A stretch of 64,000 nucleotides of DNA. Origin: Sutterella megalosphaeroides. Lineage in GTDB: Bacteria; Pseudomonadota; Gammaproteobacteria; Burkholderiales; Burkholderiaceae_F. Positions 1 through 8,180 of the stretch are shown one piece after another. The notes beneath the pieces were generated by a model. That model was not told the DNA's origin. It ran no database searches and saw only the letters and a program-made list of their open reading frames with translations. The stretch's first letter is position 1. Each line of letters opens with the position of its first letter. The translations under genes were made by a program, and so were the position numbers. The stretch spans positions 124,001 to 188,000 of the forward strand of contig NZ_AP018786.1 of assembly GCF_003609995.1 (NCBI RefSeq), given 5' to 3'.

Positions 1-471
1 GCGGGCGACCGGGTGGACCGCTTCAACGAGGTTCAACGCCGCTGGCTTCGCCGCTCGATGGGGCTCATGGTTCAGGAGGGGCTCCTGCTCGACGACCGCT
101 CGATTCACGACAACGTCATGCTGCCGGCGCTCGCCGCCGAAGAGTCCTTCGGCGAAGCCCGCAGCCGCGCCCTGCTCGCGCTCGAGAAGTGCGGCATCGC
201 CGAACTCGCAACTCAACTGCCACGGCACCTTTCGGCCGGGCAGCGTCAACTCGTCAACCTTGCGCGCGCCGTCGTCAACCGTCCGGTGGTGATCCTCGCG
301 GACGAGCCCGTCGCGCACCTCGACAAGTCGAACGCTCGAACGCTTCTCGATCTGCTCGGCGCCTTCGTCGAGGCGGGCGTGACCGTCGTCGCGGCGAGCC
401 ACGAGCGCATCGCGCCGCAGGGCGTTCCGTTCCGTGAAATTCCGCTTTCGACTCGGGGAGGCCGGGTATGA
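1..471 (+). CDS. ftsE: Cell division ATP-binding protein FtsE (5'-truncated by the window)
   Basis: This is the C-terminal 156 residues of an ABC ATPase; the frame is open to base 1, so the Walker A part lies upstream of the window. A signature-like motif (LSAGQRQ), a Walker B motif ending in ILADEP and an H-loop (ASHER) are visible. In the FtsE family the ATPase pairs with the membrane protein FtsX at the septum and controls periplasmic activators of cell-wall amidases. The stop codon overlaps the ftsX start as ATGA, which supports translational coupling and the FtsE identification. An envC-like gene lies about 4.5 kb downstream, the expected client of FtsEX. Confidence 0.9.
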   Translation, partial: AGDRVDRFNEVQRRWLRRSMGLMVQEGLLLDDRSIHDNVMLPALAAEESFGEARSRALLALEKCGIAELATQLPRHLSAGQRQLVNLARAVVNRPVVILADEPVAHLDKSNARTLLDLLGAFVEAGVTVVAASHERIAPQGVPFREIPLSTRGGRV

Positions 472-1367
472 GCTTCGTGACGAGTCGCCGCTGGGCTTTG
501 CAGGAAACGCTTCGAGGACTTCGACGCGATGCGTCGCCGTTCGTCTTTGCGACGTGCCTTTCGGCCCTGGCCCTTTCCATTCCGCTTTTCATCGCCTGCA
601 TTTTCTACGGTCTCTCGGAGCCGCTTCGCAGCCTGCCGACCGCCGTCGAAATCACGGTCTTCACGACGGAGAAGGCCGACGCGGCCCGCGTCGAAGAGGA
701 AATCCGCGCCATCGACGAGGTCGTCTCGACCCGCATCATCAAGAAGGAAGACGCCTACGCGGAACTCAACGAACGACTCGGGATCAAGCCCGCCAAGAGC
801 GCGAGCAATCCGCTTCCCGACATCGTGATCGCCACGCTCGCCAACGACGTGAGCAACGCGAAAATCGAAGAGGCCGCCAAAGCGATCGAAGCCATCCGCG
901 GGGTCGACTTCGTGCCTTATGAAATTTCCTGGCACGAGAAGCTCCAGGCCGTCACGCGTGCGGCCAACGTGGGGCTCGTGTGCCTCGGCTCCGTCGTCCT
1001 GCTCCTCGTCGTGCTCGTACTCGGCACGGCCGTGCGCCTCACGAGTTCATCGGCCCGCTCGGAAATGCGGGCTTTGCACCTCTTCGGCGCTTCGCCCTCC
1101 TTTGCCGTGCGTCCCTATGCCTGGCGCGGCTTTCTCCTCATGGGCGCCTCGACCGCTCTGGCTCTCGGAATCACGAAGATCGGGCTGATCGTCTTCGGTC
1201 GGGCGGTCGCTTCCGTCGCGAGTCTCTACGACGCCGCGGTTGCTCTGACGCTCCCTCCCGCGGATTGGTGCCTCGGGATCGTCCTCGGCTGCGCCGTCGT
1301 TGGGGGCATCGTCGCCTCGGCGGTCGCCGCCGATACGTGGCGTCAGATCCGCGGCGGAGCCCGCTGA
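468..1367 (+). CDS. ftsX: Cell division permease-like protein FtsX
   Basis: This 299-residue protein has the FtsX layout. A short cytoplasmic start is followed by a first membrane segment at about residues 24-50. A periplasmic domain of roughly 100 residues comes next, then three more hydrophobic segments in the C-terminal half. FtsX family proteins bind FtsE in the cytoplasm and pass ATP-driven movement to a periplasmic amidase activator such as EnvC. The start codon overlaps the ftsE stop (ATGA). rpoH follows after 12 bases, a gene order common in proteobacteria. The membrane topology is judged by eye from hydrophobicity. Confidence 0.93.
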   Translation: MSFVTSRRWALQETLRGLRRDASPFVFATCLSALALSIPLFIACIFYGLSEPLRSLPTAVEITVFTTEKADAARVEEEIRAIDEVVSTRIIKKEDAYAELNERLGIKPAKSASNPLPDIVIATLANDVSNAKIEEAAKAIEAIRGVDFVPYEISWHEKLQAVTRAANVGLVCLGSVVLLLVVLVLGTAVRLTSSSARSEMRALHLFGASPSFAVRPYAWRGFLLMGASTALALGITKIGLIVFGRAVASVASLYDAAVALTLPPADWCLGIVLGCAVVGGIVASAVAADTWRQIRGGAR

Positions 1368-1379
1368 GGGAGAGAGCGT

Positions 1380-2441
1380 ATGGTCGACACCGACAACCGC
1401 CCCGACGCGACGGCTCCCGAGGCCCCGGAAGTCCTCGACGCCGAACCGCGTCCCAAACATGCGCGGCGCGCCAAAGCGGCGCGCGCCCCCGCAACGGAGG
1501 TCTCGCCCGTCGAAACCGGAGAGACCTCCTCGAGCCGCGCGCTCGTACCCTTCACGCCTCCGAAAACGCCCGCCCTCGTCGGGCAGCTCGGCGACCTCGA
1601 AGCCTTCATGCGGGCCGCCGATCGCGCCCCCATGCTCTCGGCCGACGAAGAGCACGACCTTGCGGTGCGACTGCGCGACGAAAACGATCTCGAAGCCGCC
1701 CAGCAGCTGATTCTCAGCCACCTGCGCCTCGTCATTTCGATCGCCCGCGGCTTTCTCGGCTACGGGCTCCCCTACGCGGACCTCATCCAGGAAGGGAACA
1801 TCGGCCTCATGAAGGCCATTCGTCACTACGACCCCGACCGCGGCGCCCGCCTGATGACCTTTGCCGTGCACTGGATCCGCTCCGAGATTCAGGAGTACGT
1901 GATCCGCAACTGGCGCATCGTGAAACTGGCCACGACGAAAAACCAGCGCAAGCTCTTTTTCAACCTGCGCCAGCTCAAAGAAGACCCGCAATACGCCCTC
2001 ACGAACCAGCAGGCCGAACGCATCGCGCTCACGCTCGACGTGAAGCCCCGGGAAGTGCTCGAAATGGAAGAGCGCATGTACGGGCAGGAAACGAGCCTCG
2101 ACGCCCCGACGGGAGGCTCCTCCCGGGACGACGACGAAGGCTCCTTCACGCCCTCGGACTGGCTCACGCGCGAAAGCGACGAACCCGAGGCGGTGCTCGA
2201 AGAAGAAAACCGCATGCGCCTCGAAGGTGAAGGCATTCAAAAGGCGCTTCAGGCGCTCGACGAACGCAGCCGCCGCGTGATCGAAGCGCGCTACCTGCAT
2301 CAGGACGAAAACGGCAATGTGAAGCCCGTGACGCTCCAGACGCTCGCCGACGAATTCGGCATCTCCGCCGAGCGCGTCCGACAAATCGAAAAACTTGCGC
2401 TGCGCCGCATGCGCGAAGCGCTTTCCAACGAAGATTACTGA
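1380..2441 (+). CDS. rpoH: RNA polymerase heat-shock sigma factor RpoH (sigma-32)
   Basis: The 353-residue product carries sigma-70 family regions 2 to 4. Region 2 includes the core-binding DLIQEGNIGLMKA segment and the promoter-melting HWIRSEIQ segment. The RpoH box is represented by QRKLFFNLR, diagnostic of the sigma-32 group. Region 4 ends with a helix-turn-helix (FGISAERVRQIEKLAL). Sigma-32 directs transcription of chaperone and protease genes on heat shock. The protein is about 65-70 residues longer than typical RpoH because of an Ala/Pro/Glu-rich N-terminal extension. The chosen ATG has a GAGGGAGAG ribosome site. The gene sits directly after ftsEX, and its stop overlaps the trmL start by one base. 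Confidence 0.95.
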   Translation: MVDTDNRPDATAPEAPEVLDAEPRPKHARRAKAARAPATEVSPVETGETSSSRALVPFTPPKTPALVGQLGDLEAFMRAADRAPMLSADEEHDLAVRLRDENDLEAAQQLILSHLRLVISIARGFLGYGLPYADLIQEGNIGLMKAIRHYDPDRGARLMTFAVHWIRSEIQEYVIRNWRIVKLATTKNQRKLFFNLRQLKEDPQYALTNQQAERIALTLDVKPREVLEMEERMYGQETSLDAPTGGSSRDDDEGSFTPSDWLTRESDEPEAVLEEENRMRLEGEGIQKALQALDERSRRVIEARYLHQDENGNVKPVTLQTLADEFGISAERVRQIEKLALRRMREALSNEDY

Positions 2442-2911
2442 TGTTCCACGTTGTTCTCGTCGCCCCGGAAATCCCGCCCAATACGGGCAACGTCATTCGC
2501 CTCTGCGCGAACACCGGGTGCGAGCTGCACCTGATCCGTCCCCTGGGCTTCACGCTCGAAGACAAGCAGATGAAGCGGGCGGGGCTCGACTACCACGAGT
2601 ACGCCACGCTCAAGGTGCACGATTCGTTCGAGGCGTTCCTCGAAGCCGAGAAGCCCGATCCCGAACGCATGTTCGCCATGACGACCAAAGGGAGCACACC
2701 CTTTGCCCGCATGGATTTCCGCCCGGGCGACTGGTTCGTCTTCGGCTCGGAAAGCAAGGGCCTTCCCGAAGCCGTTCGGGAGCGCTTCCCCGAGTCGCAG
2801 CGCATTCGCCTCCCGATGCGTCCCGACAACCGCTCGCTCAACCTCTCGAACACCGTGGCCGTCACCGTGTTCGAAGCCTGGCGTCAGAACGGGTACGCGG
2901 GCGGCGTTTGA
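2441..2911 (+). CDS. trmL: tRNA (cytidine/uridine-2'-O-)-methyltransferase TrmL
   Basis: This 156-residue protein is a SPOUT-fold methyltransferase of the TrmL type. The N-terminal EIPPNTGNVIRLCANTG motif, the FGSESKGLP motif and the C-terminal RSLNLSNTVAV motif, which forms the trefoil-knot SAM site, are all present. The family methylates the 2'-OH of the wobble nucleotide 34 in certain leucine tRNAs. Length matches the family. The start codon overlaps the rpoH stop (TGATG), so the two are probably translated from one mRNA. A clear intrinsic terminator follows. Confidence 0.93.
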   Translation: MFHVVLVAPEIPPNTGNVIRLCANTGCELHLIRPLGFTLEDKQMKRAGLDYHEYATLKVHDSFEAFLEAEKPDPERMFAMTTKGSTPFARMDFRPGDWFVFGSESKGLPEAVRERFPESQRIRLPMRPDNRSLNLSNTVAVTVFEAWRQNGYAGGV

Positions 2912-2928
2912 GCAACCCGAAAACGACG

Positions 2929-2972
2929 AAGGGCGGGAAGCACCGTACGCGCTTTCCGCCCTTTTCTTTTTG
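2929..2972 (+). terminator. Intrinsic terminator after trmL
   Basis: A 12-bp stem (AAGGGCGGGAAG paired with CTTTCCGCCCTT) is followed by a T-rich run. It ends the ftsEX-rpoH-trmL unit, and the facing response-regulator gene stops just beyond it. Confidence 0.85.
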
Positions 2973-3018
2973 ACGCGGCCCCGCCCCGCTTCGGGGTCGG
3001 GCGTCCGCTCGGAATTCC

Positions 3019-3681
3019 TCAGAGCTCCTTGTCGATCTTGTGTTCGATCGCGTAAATCGCGGCCTGAACGCGGCTCGAGAGGTTGAGCTTGCGCAGGATG
3101 CTCTGCACGTGCACCTTGACCGTCGACTCGGCGAGGCAAAGCGCGCGGGCGATTTCCTTATTCGAGACGCCGCGGGCCAACCAGGCGAGCGTCTGACGTT
3201 CGCGGCGCGTGAGCACCGAGGGATCCTGCCCGGGATAGGCGGTGCGGCTGCGCCCCTGATCGGGGTCGGACATCTGGCTCACGAACTTCGACATCATCTG
3301 CGGCGAGATGACGCTGTCGCCCTGATACGCAAGGCGGATCGAGCGCAGGAGGAAGTCCTGATCGATCTTCTTGAGGAGGTACCCGCGAGCGCCGAGCTTG
3401 AGGCATTCGCCGAGGATTTCGCAGTCTTCGCTCACCGTGAGCATCAGGACCGCCAGATCGGGGTGCGTCTCGCGAATCTGAGCAAGCGCTTCGAGCCCGT
3501 TCATGCTCGGCATGTCGACGTCGAGCAACACGACGTCGGCTTCGACCTGCTCGACGAGCTTGACGCCCTCAAGTCCGTCGCTCGCCTCGCCGACCACTTT
3601 GAAGTCGGCCTGACGCTGCAGAAGCGCCTTCACCCCGCTGCGAAAGAGCGTGTGGTCATCGATGAGGAGAATTCGGATCAT
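3019..3681 (-). CDS. NarL/FixJ-family response regulator (orphan)
   Basis: The 220-residue protein has an N-terminal receiver domain starting ILLIDDHTLF. The probable phospho-acceptor is the first Asp of the LLDVDMPSMNG segment, and a switch lysine lies in GYLLKK. A C-terminal LuxR-type helix-turn-helix (LTRRERQTLAWLARG, then AESTVKVHVQSILRKL) follows. Proteins of this kind are DNA-binding regulators phosphorylated by a sensor kinase, often nitrate/nitrite or redox sensors in the NarL group. No kinase gene lies beside it. I chose the ATG at base 3681 because the longer TTG reading adds a tail with no family counterpart. The signal sensed cannot be read from the sequence. Confidence 0.85.
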   Translation of the reverse strand: MIRILLIDDHTLFRSGVKALLQRQADFKVVGEASDGLEGVKLVEQVEADVVLLDVDMPSMNGLEALAQIRETHPDLAVLMLTVSEDCEILGECLKLGARGYLLKKIDQDFLLRSIRLAYQGDSVISPQMMSKFVSQMSDPDQGRSRTAYPGQDPSVLTRRERQTLAWLARGVSNKEIARALCLAESTVKVHVQSILRKLNLSSRVQAAIYAIEHKIDKEL

Positions 3682-3921
3682 GTTCTGTTGCGTCCCGTTG
3701 AGTGAGGTCGAACGACCGGTTGCGACAACCGGCGGATTTTTCGATTGTAGCAACTCGGCGCCCCGACCGAAACGCTACCAAAGAGGGAGAAAGCGCCCTA
3801 CGGCGCCGCGAGAGCCCCGCGGCGCAAGCGGCAAAAGGGAAAAGAAAAAGGGAGGCGATACGCGACCGTCTCCCCGCAGACTTGAAGCGCGACCGTCCGA
3901 CGACGCGCAACGTCAGTCTTC

Positions 3922-4443
3922 TCAGCTGTTGGCGGGCTGCTGCTGGGCGGCCATTTCGGCCTGAGCCTGAGCGAGGCGCTGCTGATAGAGCACTTCGAAG
4001 TTCACTTCGGGCATGTGGACGGGCGGCAGATTGGCGCGCGTCATCAGGTCGGCGATGTTGGCACGGAGGTACGGGTAGACCATCGACGGGCAGAGCACGT
4101 TCGTGACGTGCTGCAGGCCGTCGGCGGGAATGCCGCGGATCGCGAAGATGCCCGACTGCTTGCCTTCGACGAGGATCACGGTCTTTTCGCCCGCGGTCAC
4201 CGTCACCGTGCCGCGCACGGTCACGTCGAAGAGGTCGTTGCCGAGAACGCGCTGGCTCACTTCGAACTGGATGTCCACCTGCGGGGCGCTCTGCTGCGGC
4301 TCGAGAAGGATTTCGGGCGCGTGCGGCATTTCAAGGGAAGCGTCCTTCAGGTAGCAGCGCTGAAGCTGGAAGACGGGCTGGGCTTCCTGGGCGGCGTCCT
4401 GAGCCGGCGTTTCCTGGGGCTGAGCGTTTTCGTTTTCGGCCAT
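3922..4443 (-). CDS. secB: Protein-export chaperone SecB
   Basis: This 173-residue protein matches SecB over residues of about 25-160, including FQLQRCYLKDASLEMP near the start and the conserved NVLCPSMVYPYLR segment. SecB is a cytosolic tetramer that keeps precursors unfolded and delivers them to SecA. The N-terminal 20 residues are Glu/Gln/Ala-rich, and the C-terminus is a Gln/Ala tail. In many relatives the rhodanese and secB genes flank grxC, and gpsA follows. Here there is only a 131-base spacer towards the rhodanese gene, too short for grxC, and gpsA is absent. Confidence 0.95.
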   Translation of the reverse strand: MAENENAQPQETPAQDAAQEAQPVFQLQRCYLKDASLEMPHAPEILLEPQQSAPQVDIQFEVSQRVLGNDLFDVTVRGTVTVTAGEKTVILVEGKQSGIFAIRGIPADGLQHVTNVLCPSMVYPYLRANIADLMTRANLPPVHMPEVNFEVLYQQRLAQAQAEMAAQQQPANS

Positions 4444-4574
4444 GATTTCACCTTTTTGTGGTTGCGGCGTCGACGAAGCCGAGCGCCGGAAGTGGATGGG
4501 TTCGGGGTTCCGGCAAAGAGCCCGCGAACCGCAGTGTGCATTGCTTACTTAAATGGGGACGGTTTCGTCGAAAT

Positions 4575-4979
4575 TCAAGCTTCGAGCGGCATGTTTTCTT
4601 TCGCCCAGGCGAACATGCCGTTTTCGAGCACGTAAACCTTCGTGAAGCCCACGCCGCGAAGCAGACGGGCCGCCGTGCGCGCATCGCCCCCCGTACGGTC
4701 GACGAGGAGAACGGGACGCTCGCGGGAGAGGTCGCCGAGACGGTTCTGGATCGTATCGACGGGCATATTGACGGCGCGCGCAATGTGTCCCTTCTTGTAT
4801 TCGGCGGGCTTGCGCACGTCGATCACCTGAGCGTGCTCTTTGTTGATGAGCTTCGTGGCTTCCTGGGGCGTGATCTGCGGCCCGTAACGACGCTGCATGA
4901 AAGCGGGAAGAAGCAGCGCGACGATCGTCAGCACGATCACGGTCAGAAGCAACACGTTGTCGAGAAGAAAGGAAAGCAT
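4575..4979 (-). CDS. Membrane-anchored rhodanese-like protein (YibN type)
   Basis: The 134-residue protein has one N-terminal membrane segment (about residues 7-27) followed by a rhodanese fold from about residue 40. In place of an active-site Cys loop it has a VDRTGGDARTAAR segment. The catalytic cysteine is therefore missing, and true sulfurtransferase activity is doubtful. The arrangement next to secB is that of YibN, an inner-membrane protein of poorly defined role near the secretion machinery. I chose the ATG at 4979, preceded by a GGGGC ribosome-site-like sequence. An upstream TTG would add four residues. Confidence 0.82.
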   Translation of the reverse strand: MLSFLLDNVLLLTVIVLTIVALLLPAFMQRRYGPQITPQEATKLINKEHAQVIDVRKPAEYKKGHIARAVNMPVDTIQNRLGDLSRERPVLLVDRTGGDARTAARLLRGVGFTKVYVLENGMFAWAKENMPLEA

Positions 4980-5022
4980 TGACTGCCCCAAAAATTGGTG
5001 TTCGAAAGGAGGAGATTATAAA

Positions 5023-6609
5023 ATGCCTCGGAACGAACTCAACGTTCTTTACCCCCGAGCCTTCCCGCTCGGAGCCGTCCCGCGCGGACTGCGGACGCGG
5101 ATTCCGCCCGTCGCGCCGCGAACTCTTTTCGATATCGAGCGCCCCGTGACCTCTTTTCGACTTTTCCTTGCCGCCGGTCTGAGTTTCACGCTCATGACGG
5201 GCCCGAGCCCGGCGTTGCCCGCCGCGACTCCGCGGCTTGACGCGGCCTATCAAGTCGCCGCGGCCGACACGCAGACGGCCAAGAAGCGCGCGACGAGCAC
5301 GAAAAAGTCCTCCGCCTCGACGAAAAAGAGCACGACGACGAAGAAAACGCAGACGACCCGAAAGTCGAGCACGACGAGCAAGTCGACGACCCGAAAGTCC
5401 GCCGCCCGCAAATCGACGAGCACGGCCAAGGCGCCCGTACGCAAGTCGCTGCAGACGGAAAAGGAAAAGTCGAAAGCCGAAAACGAAAAGGCCTCGGTGG
5501 ACCAGCGCCTCGTGGCGCTGCAAAAGGAGCTCTCCGAAAAGGAAGCCCGTCAGGAAGCGGCAGACCGGGCTCTGCAGAAGGCCGATCAGGCCATCTCGGA
5601 AGCCAACCGCCGACTGCGCGACCTCAAAACTGAACGACGCACCGTGGAGCGCCAGTTGCAAAACCTGAAGCGCGACGGTCGAAACGTCTCGGAAGAGCTT
5701 CAACGGGCCGAGTCGCTCGTCGGGCAGATCGCCCGCGCCCAGTACGTCCATTCGCGGCGCGAGAGCTGGCAGACCCTGCTCGACGGCTCCAACCCCAACA
5801 CGCTCACGCTCGAAGCGGCGCAGTTGCGTTACCTCGCCCGCGCGCAGACGCGCGCGGTCGCCGAGCTCGAAGAGAAGCACCAAAAAATCCGCAGCGTGGC
5901 CGACGAAACGCAGTCGCGTCAGTCCGAACTCGCCCGCATCGCGCGCGACGAAGAGAAGAGCCGCAAAGAGCTCCTCTCGGAGAAAAAGGACCGACAGGCC
6001 GCTGCCTCCAAGCTGAAGAAAGAAATCGCCTCCCAGCAGGCCGCGATCGACAAACTCACAAAGGACCAGGCACGCCTCGGCAGTCTCGTCGCCTCGATCG
6101 ACAAGCGCCTCACGGCGGAACGCGCCGCGGAAGCGGCCGCTCAGAAAAAGGCCGAAGAAGAAGCGAAAAAGAAGAATTCGCGCCCCGTCGTGCGTCAACC
6201 CGCGCCTGGGACGAACTTCGCGAAACTCAAGGGGAAACTCTCCCGTCCGGTCGCGGGTCGCATCGTCGCGCGCTTCGGCTCGCAGCGCACGGGCTCGGCC
6301 AGGTGGCAGGGCCTGCTCTTCCGCGCCCCCGAAGGCGCGGAAGTCGTCGCCTGCGCGCCGGGGACCGTCGTCTTCGCGGACTGGCTTCGCGGTTACGGCA
6401 ACCTCGTCATCGTCGACCACGGCAACACGTACCTCTCGGTCTACGCCAACAACGAATCCATCTTCAAAAACGTCGGCGACCGGGTCAAACAAGGCGAAAC
6501 AATTAGCTCCGTGGGCGCCTCCGGGGGCGACGACGAGCCGGGCTTATACTTCGAAATTCGCCGCGGCGGCAAGCCCGTCGACCCGTCGCCCTGGCTTTCC
6601 GCCAAGTAA
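5023..6609 (+). CDS. envC: EnvC-like murein hydrolase activator (M23/LytM domain)
   Basis: The 528-residue product has a hydrophobic export segment at about residues 42-65 and a very Lys/Ser/Thr-rich spacer (about 80-145). A long coiled coil follows (about 150-385), then a C-terminal LytM fold ending in PSPWLSAK. The LytM metal ligands are replaced: the first His position reads RWQG and the HxH position reads LYFE. This is typical of EnvC, which activates amidases instead of cutting wall itself. FtsEX, which controls EnvC in other bacteria, lies 4 kb upstream. The chosen ATG has an excellent AAAGGAGGAG site but implies a long n-region. A GTG at 5146 would give a shorter signal peptide. Confidence 0.85.
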   Translation: MPRNELNVLYPRAFPLGAVPRGLRTRIPPVAPRTLFDIERPVTSFRLFLAAGLSFTLMTGPSPALPAATPRLDAAYQVAAADTQTAKKRATSTKKSSASTKKSTTTKKTQTTRKSSTTSKSTTRKSAARKSTSTAKAPVRKSLQTEKEKSKAENEKASVDQRLVALQKELSEKEARQEAADRALQKADQAISEANRRLRDLKTERRTVERQLQNLKRDGRNVSEELQRAESLVGQIARAQYVHSRRESWQTLLDGSNPNTLTLEAAQLRYLARAQTRAVAELEEKHQKIRSVADETQSRQSELARIARDEEKSRKELLSEKKDRQAAASKLKKEIASQQAAIDKLTKDQARLGSLVASIDKRLTAERAAEAAAQKKAEEEAKKKNSRPVVRQPAPGTNFAKLKGKLSRPVAGRIVARFGSQRTGSARWQGLLFRAPEGAEVVACAPGTVVFADWLRGYGNLVIVDHGNTYLSVYANNESIFKNVGDRVKQGETISSVGASGGDDEPGLYFEIRRGGKPVDPSPWLSAK

Positions 6610-6680
6610 GCGACCACGGGCGCCCTCCGTCGGAAGGCGCCGCACAACCTTTACGCGCCCCGTTGCGGGGCCCAACCACC

Positions 6681-8156
6681 ATGCACAAACTTCGCGCCAT
6701 TTCTCTTATCTGCGCCGGCATGTTCGCGGGCGCTCTCGCGAGCGTCGGCATTCAAGCCTACGCCGAGAAAAACAGCTCGACGCTTCCCCTGCAGGAAATC
6801 CGCCAGTTCACGAGCGTCTTCAACGCCGTCAAGGACTACTACGTCGACGAAGTCGAAGACCGTCAGCTGTTGCAGTCGGCCGTCGAAGGCATGGTGAGCG
6901 GTCTCGACCCGCATTCGAGCTACCTCGACGTCGACGGGTTCAAGGACATGAACGAAGCGACGCAGGGCTCCTTCGGCGGCCTCGGCATCGAGGTCACCAA
7001 GGATGCCGCGGGCGTACGCGTCATTTCCCCGATCGACGATACGCCCGCAGCGCGTGCCGGCATTCGCGCGGGCGACATCATCACCCGCATCGACGGCGAA
7101 GCGACGGCCGAACTTTCGCTTACGGACGCCGTCAAGCTGATGCGCGGCGAACCGAAGACGAAGATCCGTCTCGAGGTCGCCCGCAAGGGTGAAATGAAGC
7201 CCATCACGTTCAACCTCGAACGTGCCGTGATCAAAACCCAATCCGTGAAGATGCAGAAGCTCGCCGACAACCTCGGCTACATCCGCATCACGCAGTTCCA
7301 GGAGCGTACGGCCGAGGACCTCGCCGCCCGACTCGTCGAACTCGAAAAGTCCGGGAACCTCAAGGGGCTCGTCCTTGACCTGCGCAACGACCCGGGCGGT
7401 CTCCTGCAGGCGGCCATCGGCGTTTCCGCGGCCTTCCTGCCGCACAACGCGGACATCGTCTCCACGAAGGGACGCGCGCCGCAGTCCGATTACACCTTCA
7501 AGGCGATCGAATCCGACTACCGTGCGGGCAACGCCGTCAAGGCGCTCGCGCAGCTGCCCTCCGTCGTGAAGACCGTACCGATGGTGGTGCTCATCAACTC
7601 GTCCTCCGCCTCGGCCTCCGAAATCGTGGCGGGCGCTCTGCAGGACCACAAGCGCGCGACCCTCATGGGCGACCGCTCCTTCGGCAAGGGCTCCGTGCAG
7701 ACCATTCTGCCGATGAGCTTCGGCGACAAGGCCGTGGCCGTCAAGCTGACGACCGCGCGCTACTACACGCCGTCGGGCCGCTCGATTCAGGCCCGCGGCA
7801 TCGCTCCCGACATCTACGTCGACGACACGCCCGAAGGGAACTACCCCACCTTCCAGATCCGCGAGGCCGATCTCGCGCATCACCTGAAGAATCAGGAAGG
7901 CGACCTGGCCGACGATCTGCCGTACGACGATACGAACGCCGAAAAGGCGCCCGACTACATGTACCTTTTCGGCGACGAAAAGGACTGGCAGCTTCAGCAG
8001 GCCATGGCCTATCTGAAGGGCAAGCCCGTGGTTACGAGCAAGTACCGCGGGCAGCCGCAAAGCGTCGTGAAAAAGCTTCGTGCCGAAGAGCGCGCCGCCA
8101 AGAAGAACGACGCCTCGAAGTCCGAAACCCGATCGGACGCGAAAACCGACAAATAA
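6681..8156 (+). CDS. C-terminal processing peptidase, S41 family (CtpA)
   Basis: This 491-residue exported protease has an N-terminal signal or anchor segment (residues about 5-25). A PDZ domain follows, with GGLGIEV and ARAGIRAGDII motifs, and then an S41 catalytic domain. The serine nucleophile lies in the SSSASASE segment, and the lysine partner in FGKG is residue 336. Family members cut periplasmic substrates at their C-termini; some degrade cell-wall hydrolases. It follows envC by about 70 bases, and this pairing recurs in proteobacteria, so co-expression and a shared role in wall remodelling are likely. The last 40 residues are Lys/Ala/Ser-rich. Confidence 0.93.
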   Translation: MHKLRAISLICAGMFAGALASVGIQAYAEKNSSTLPLQEIRQFTSVFNAVKDYYVDEVEDRQLLQSAVEGMVSGLDPHSSYLDVDGFKDMNEATQGSFGGLGIEVTKDAAGVRVISPIDDTPAARAGIRAGDIITRIDGEATAELSLTDAVKLMRGEPKTKIRLEVARKGEMKPITFNLERAVIKTQSVKMQKLADNLGYIRITQFQERTAEDLAARLVELEKSGNLKGLVLDLRNDPGGLLQAAIGVSAAFLPHNADIVSTKGRAPQSDYTFKAIESDYRAGNAVKALAQLPSVVKTVPMVVLINSSSASASEIVAGALQDHKRATLMGDRSFGKGSVQTILPMSFGDKAVAVKLTTARYYTPSGRSIQARGIAPDIYVDDTPEGNYPTFQIREADLAHHLKNQEGDLADDLPYDDTNAEKAPDYMYLFGDEKDWQLQQAMAYLKGKPVVTSKYRGQPQSVVKKLRAEERAAKKNDASKSETRSDAKTDK

Positions 8157-8180
8157 TCCGTCAACGAAGAGCCTTACGCC

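Noticed and set aside
2441-2456. parS-like sequence at the trmL start (TGTTCCACGT half)
   Set aside because: Only the first ten bases match and they encode the start of TrmL; the right half is not palindromic.
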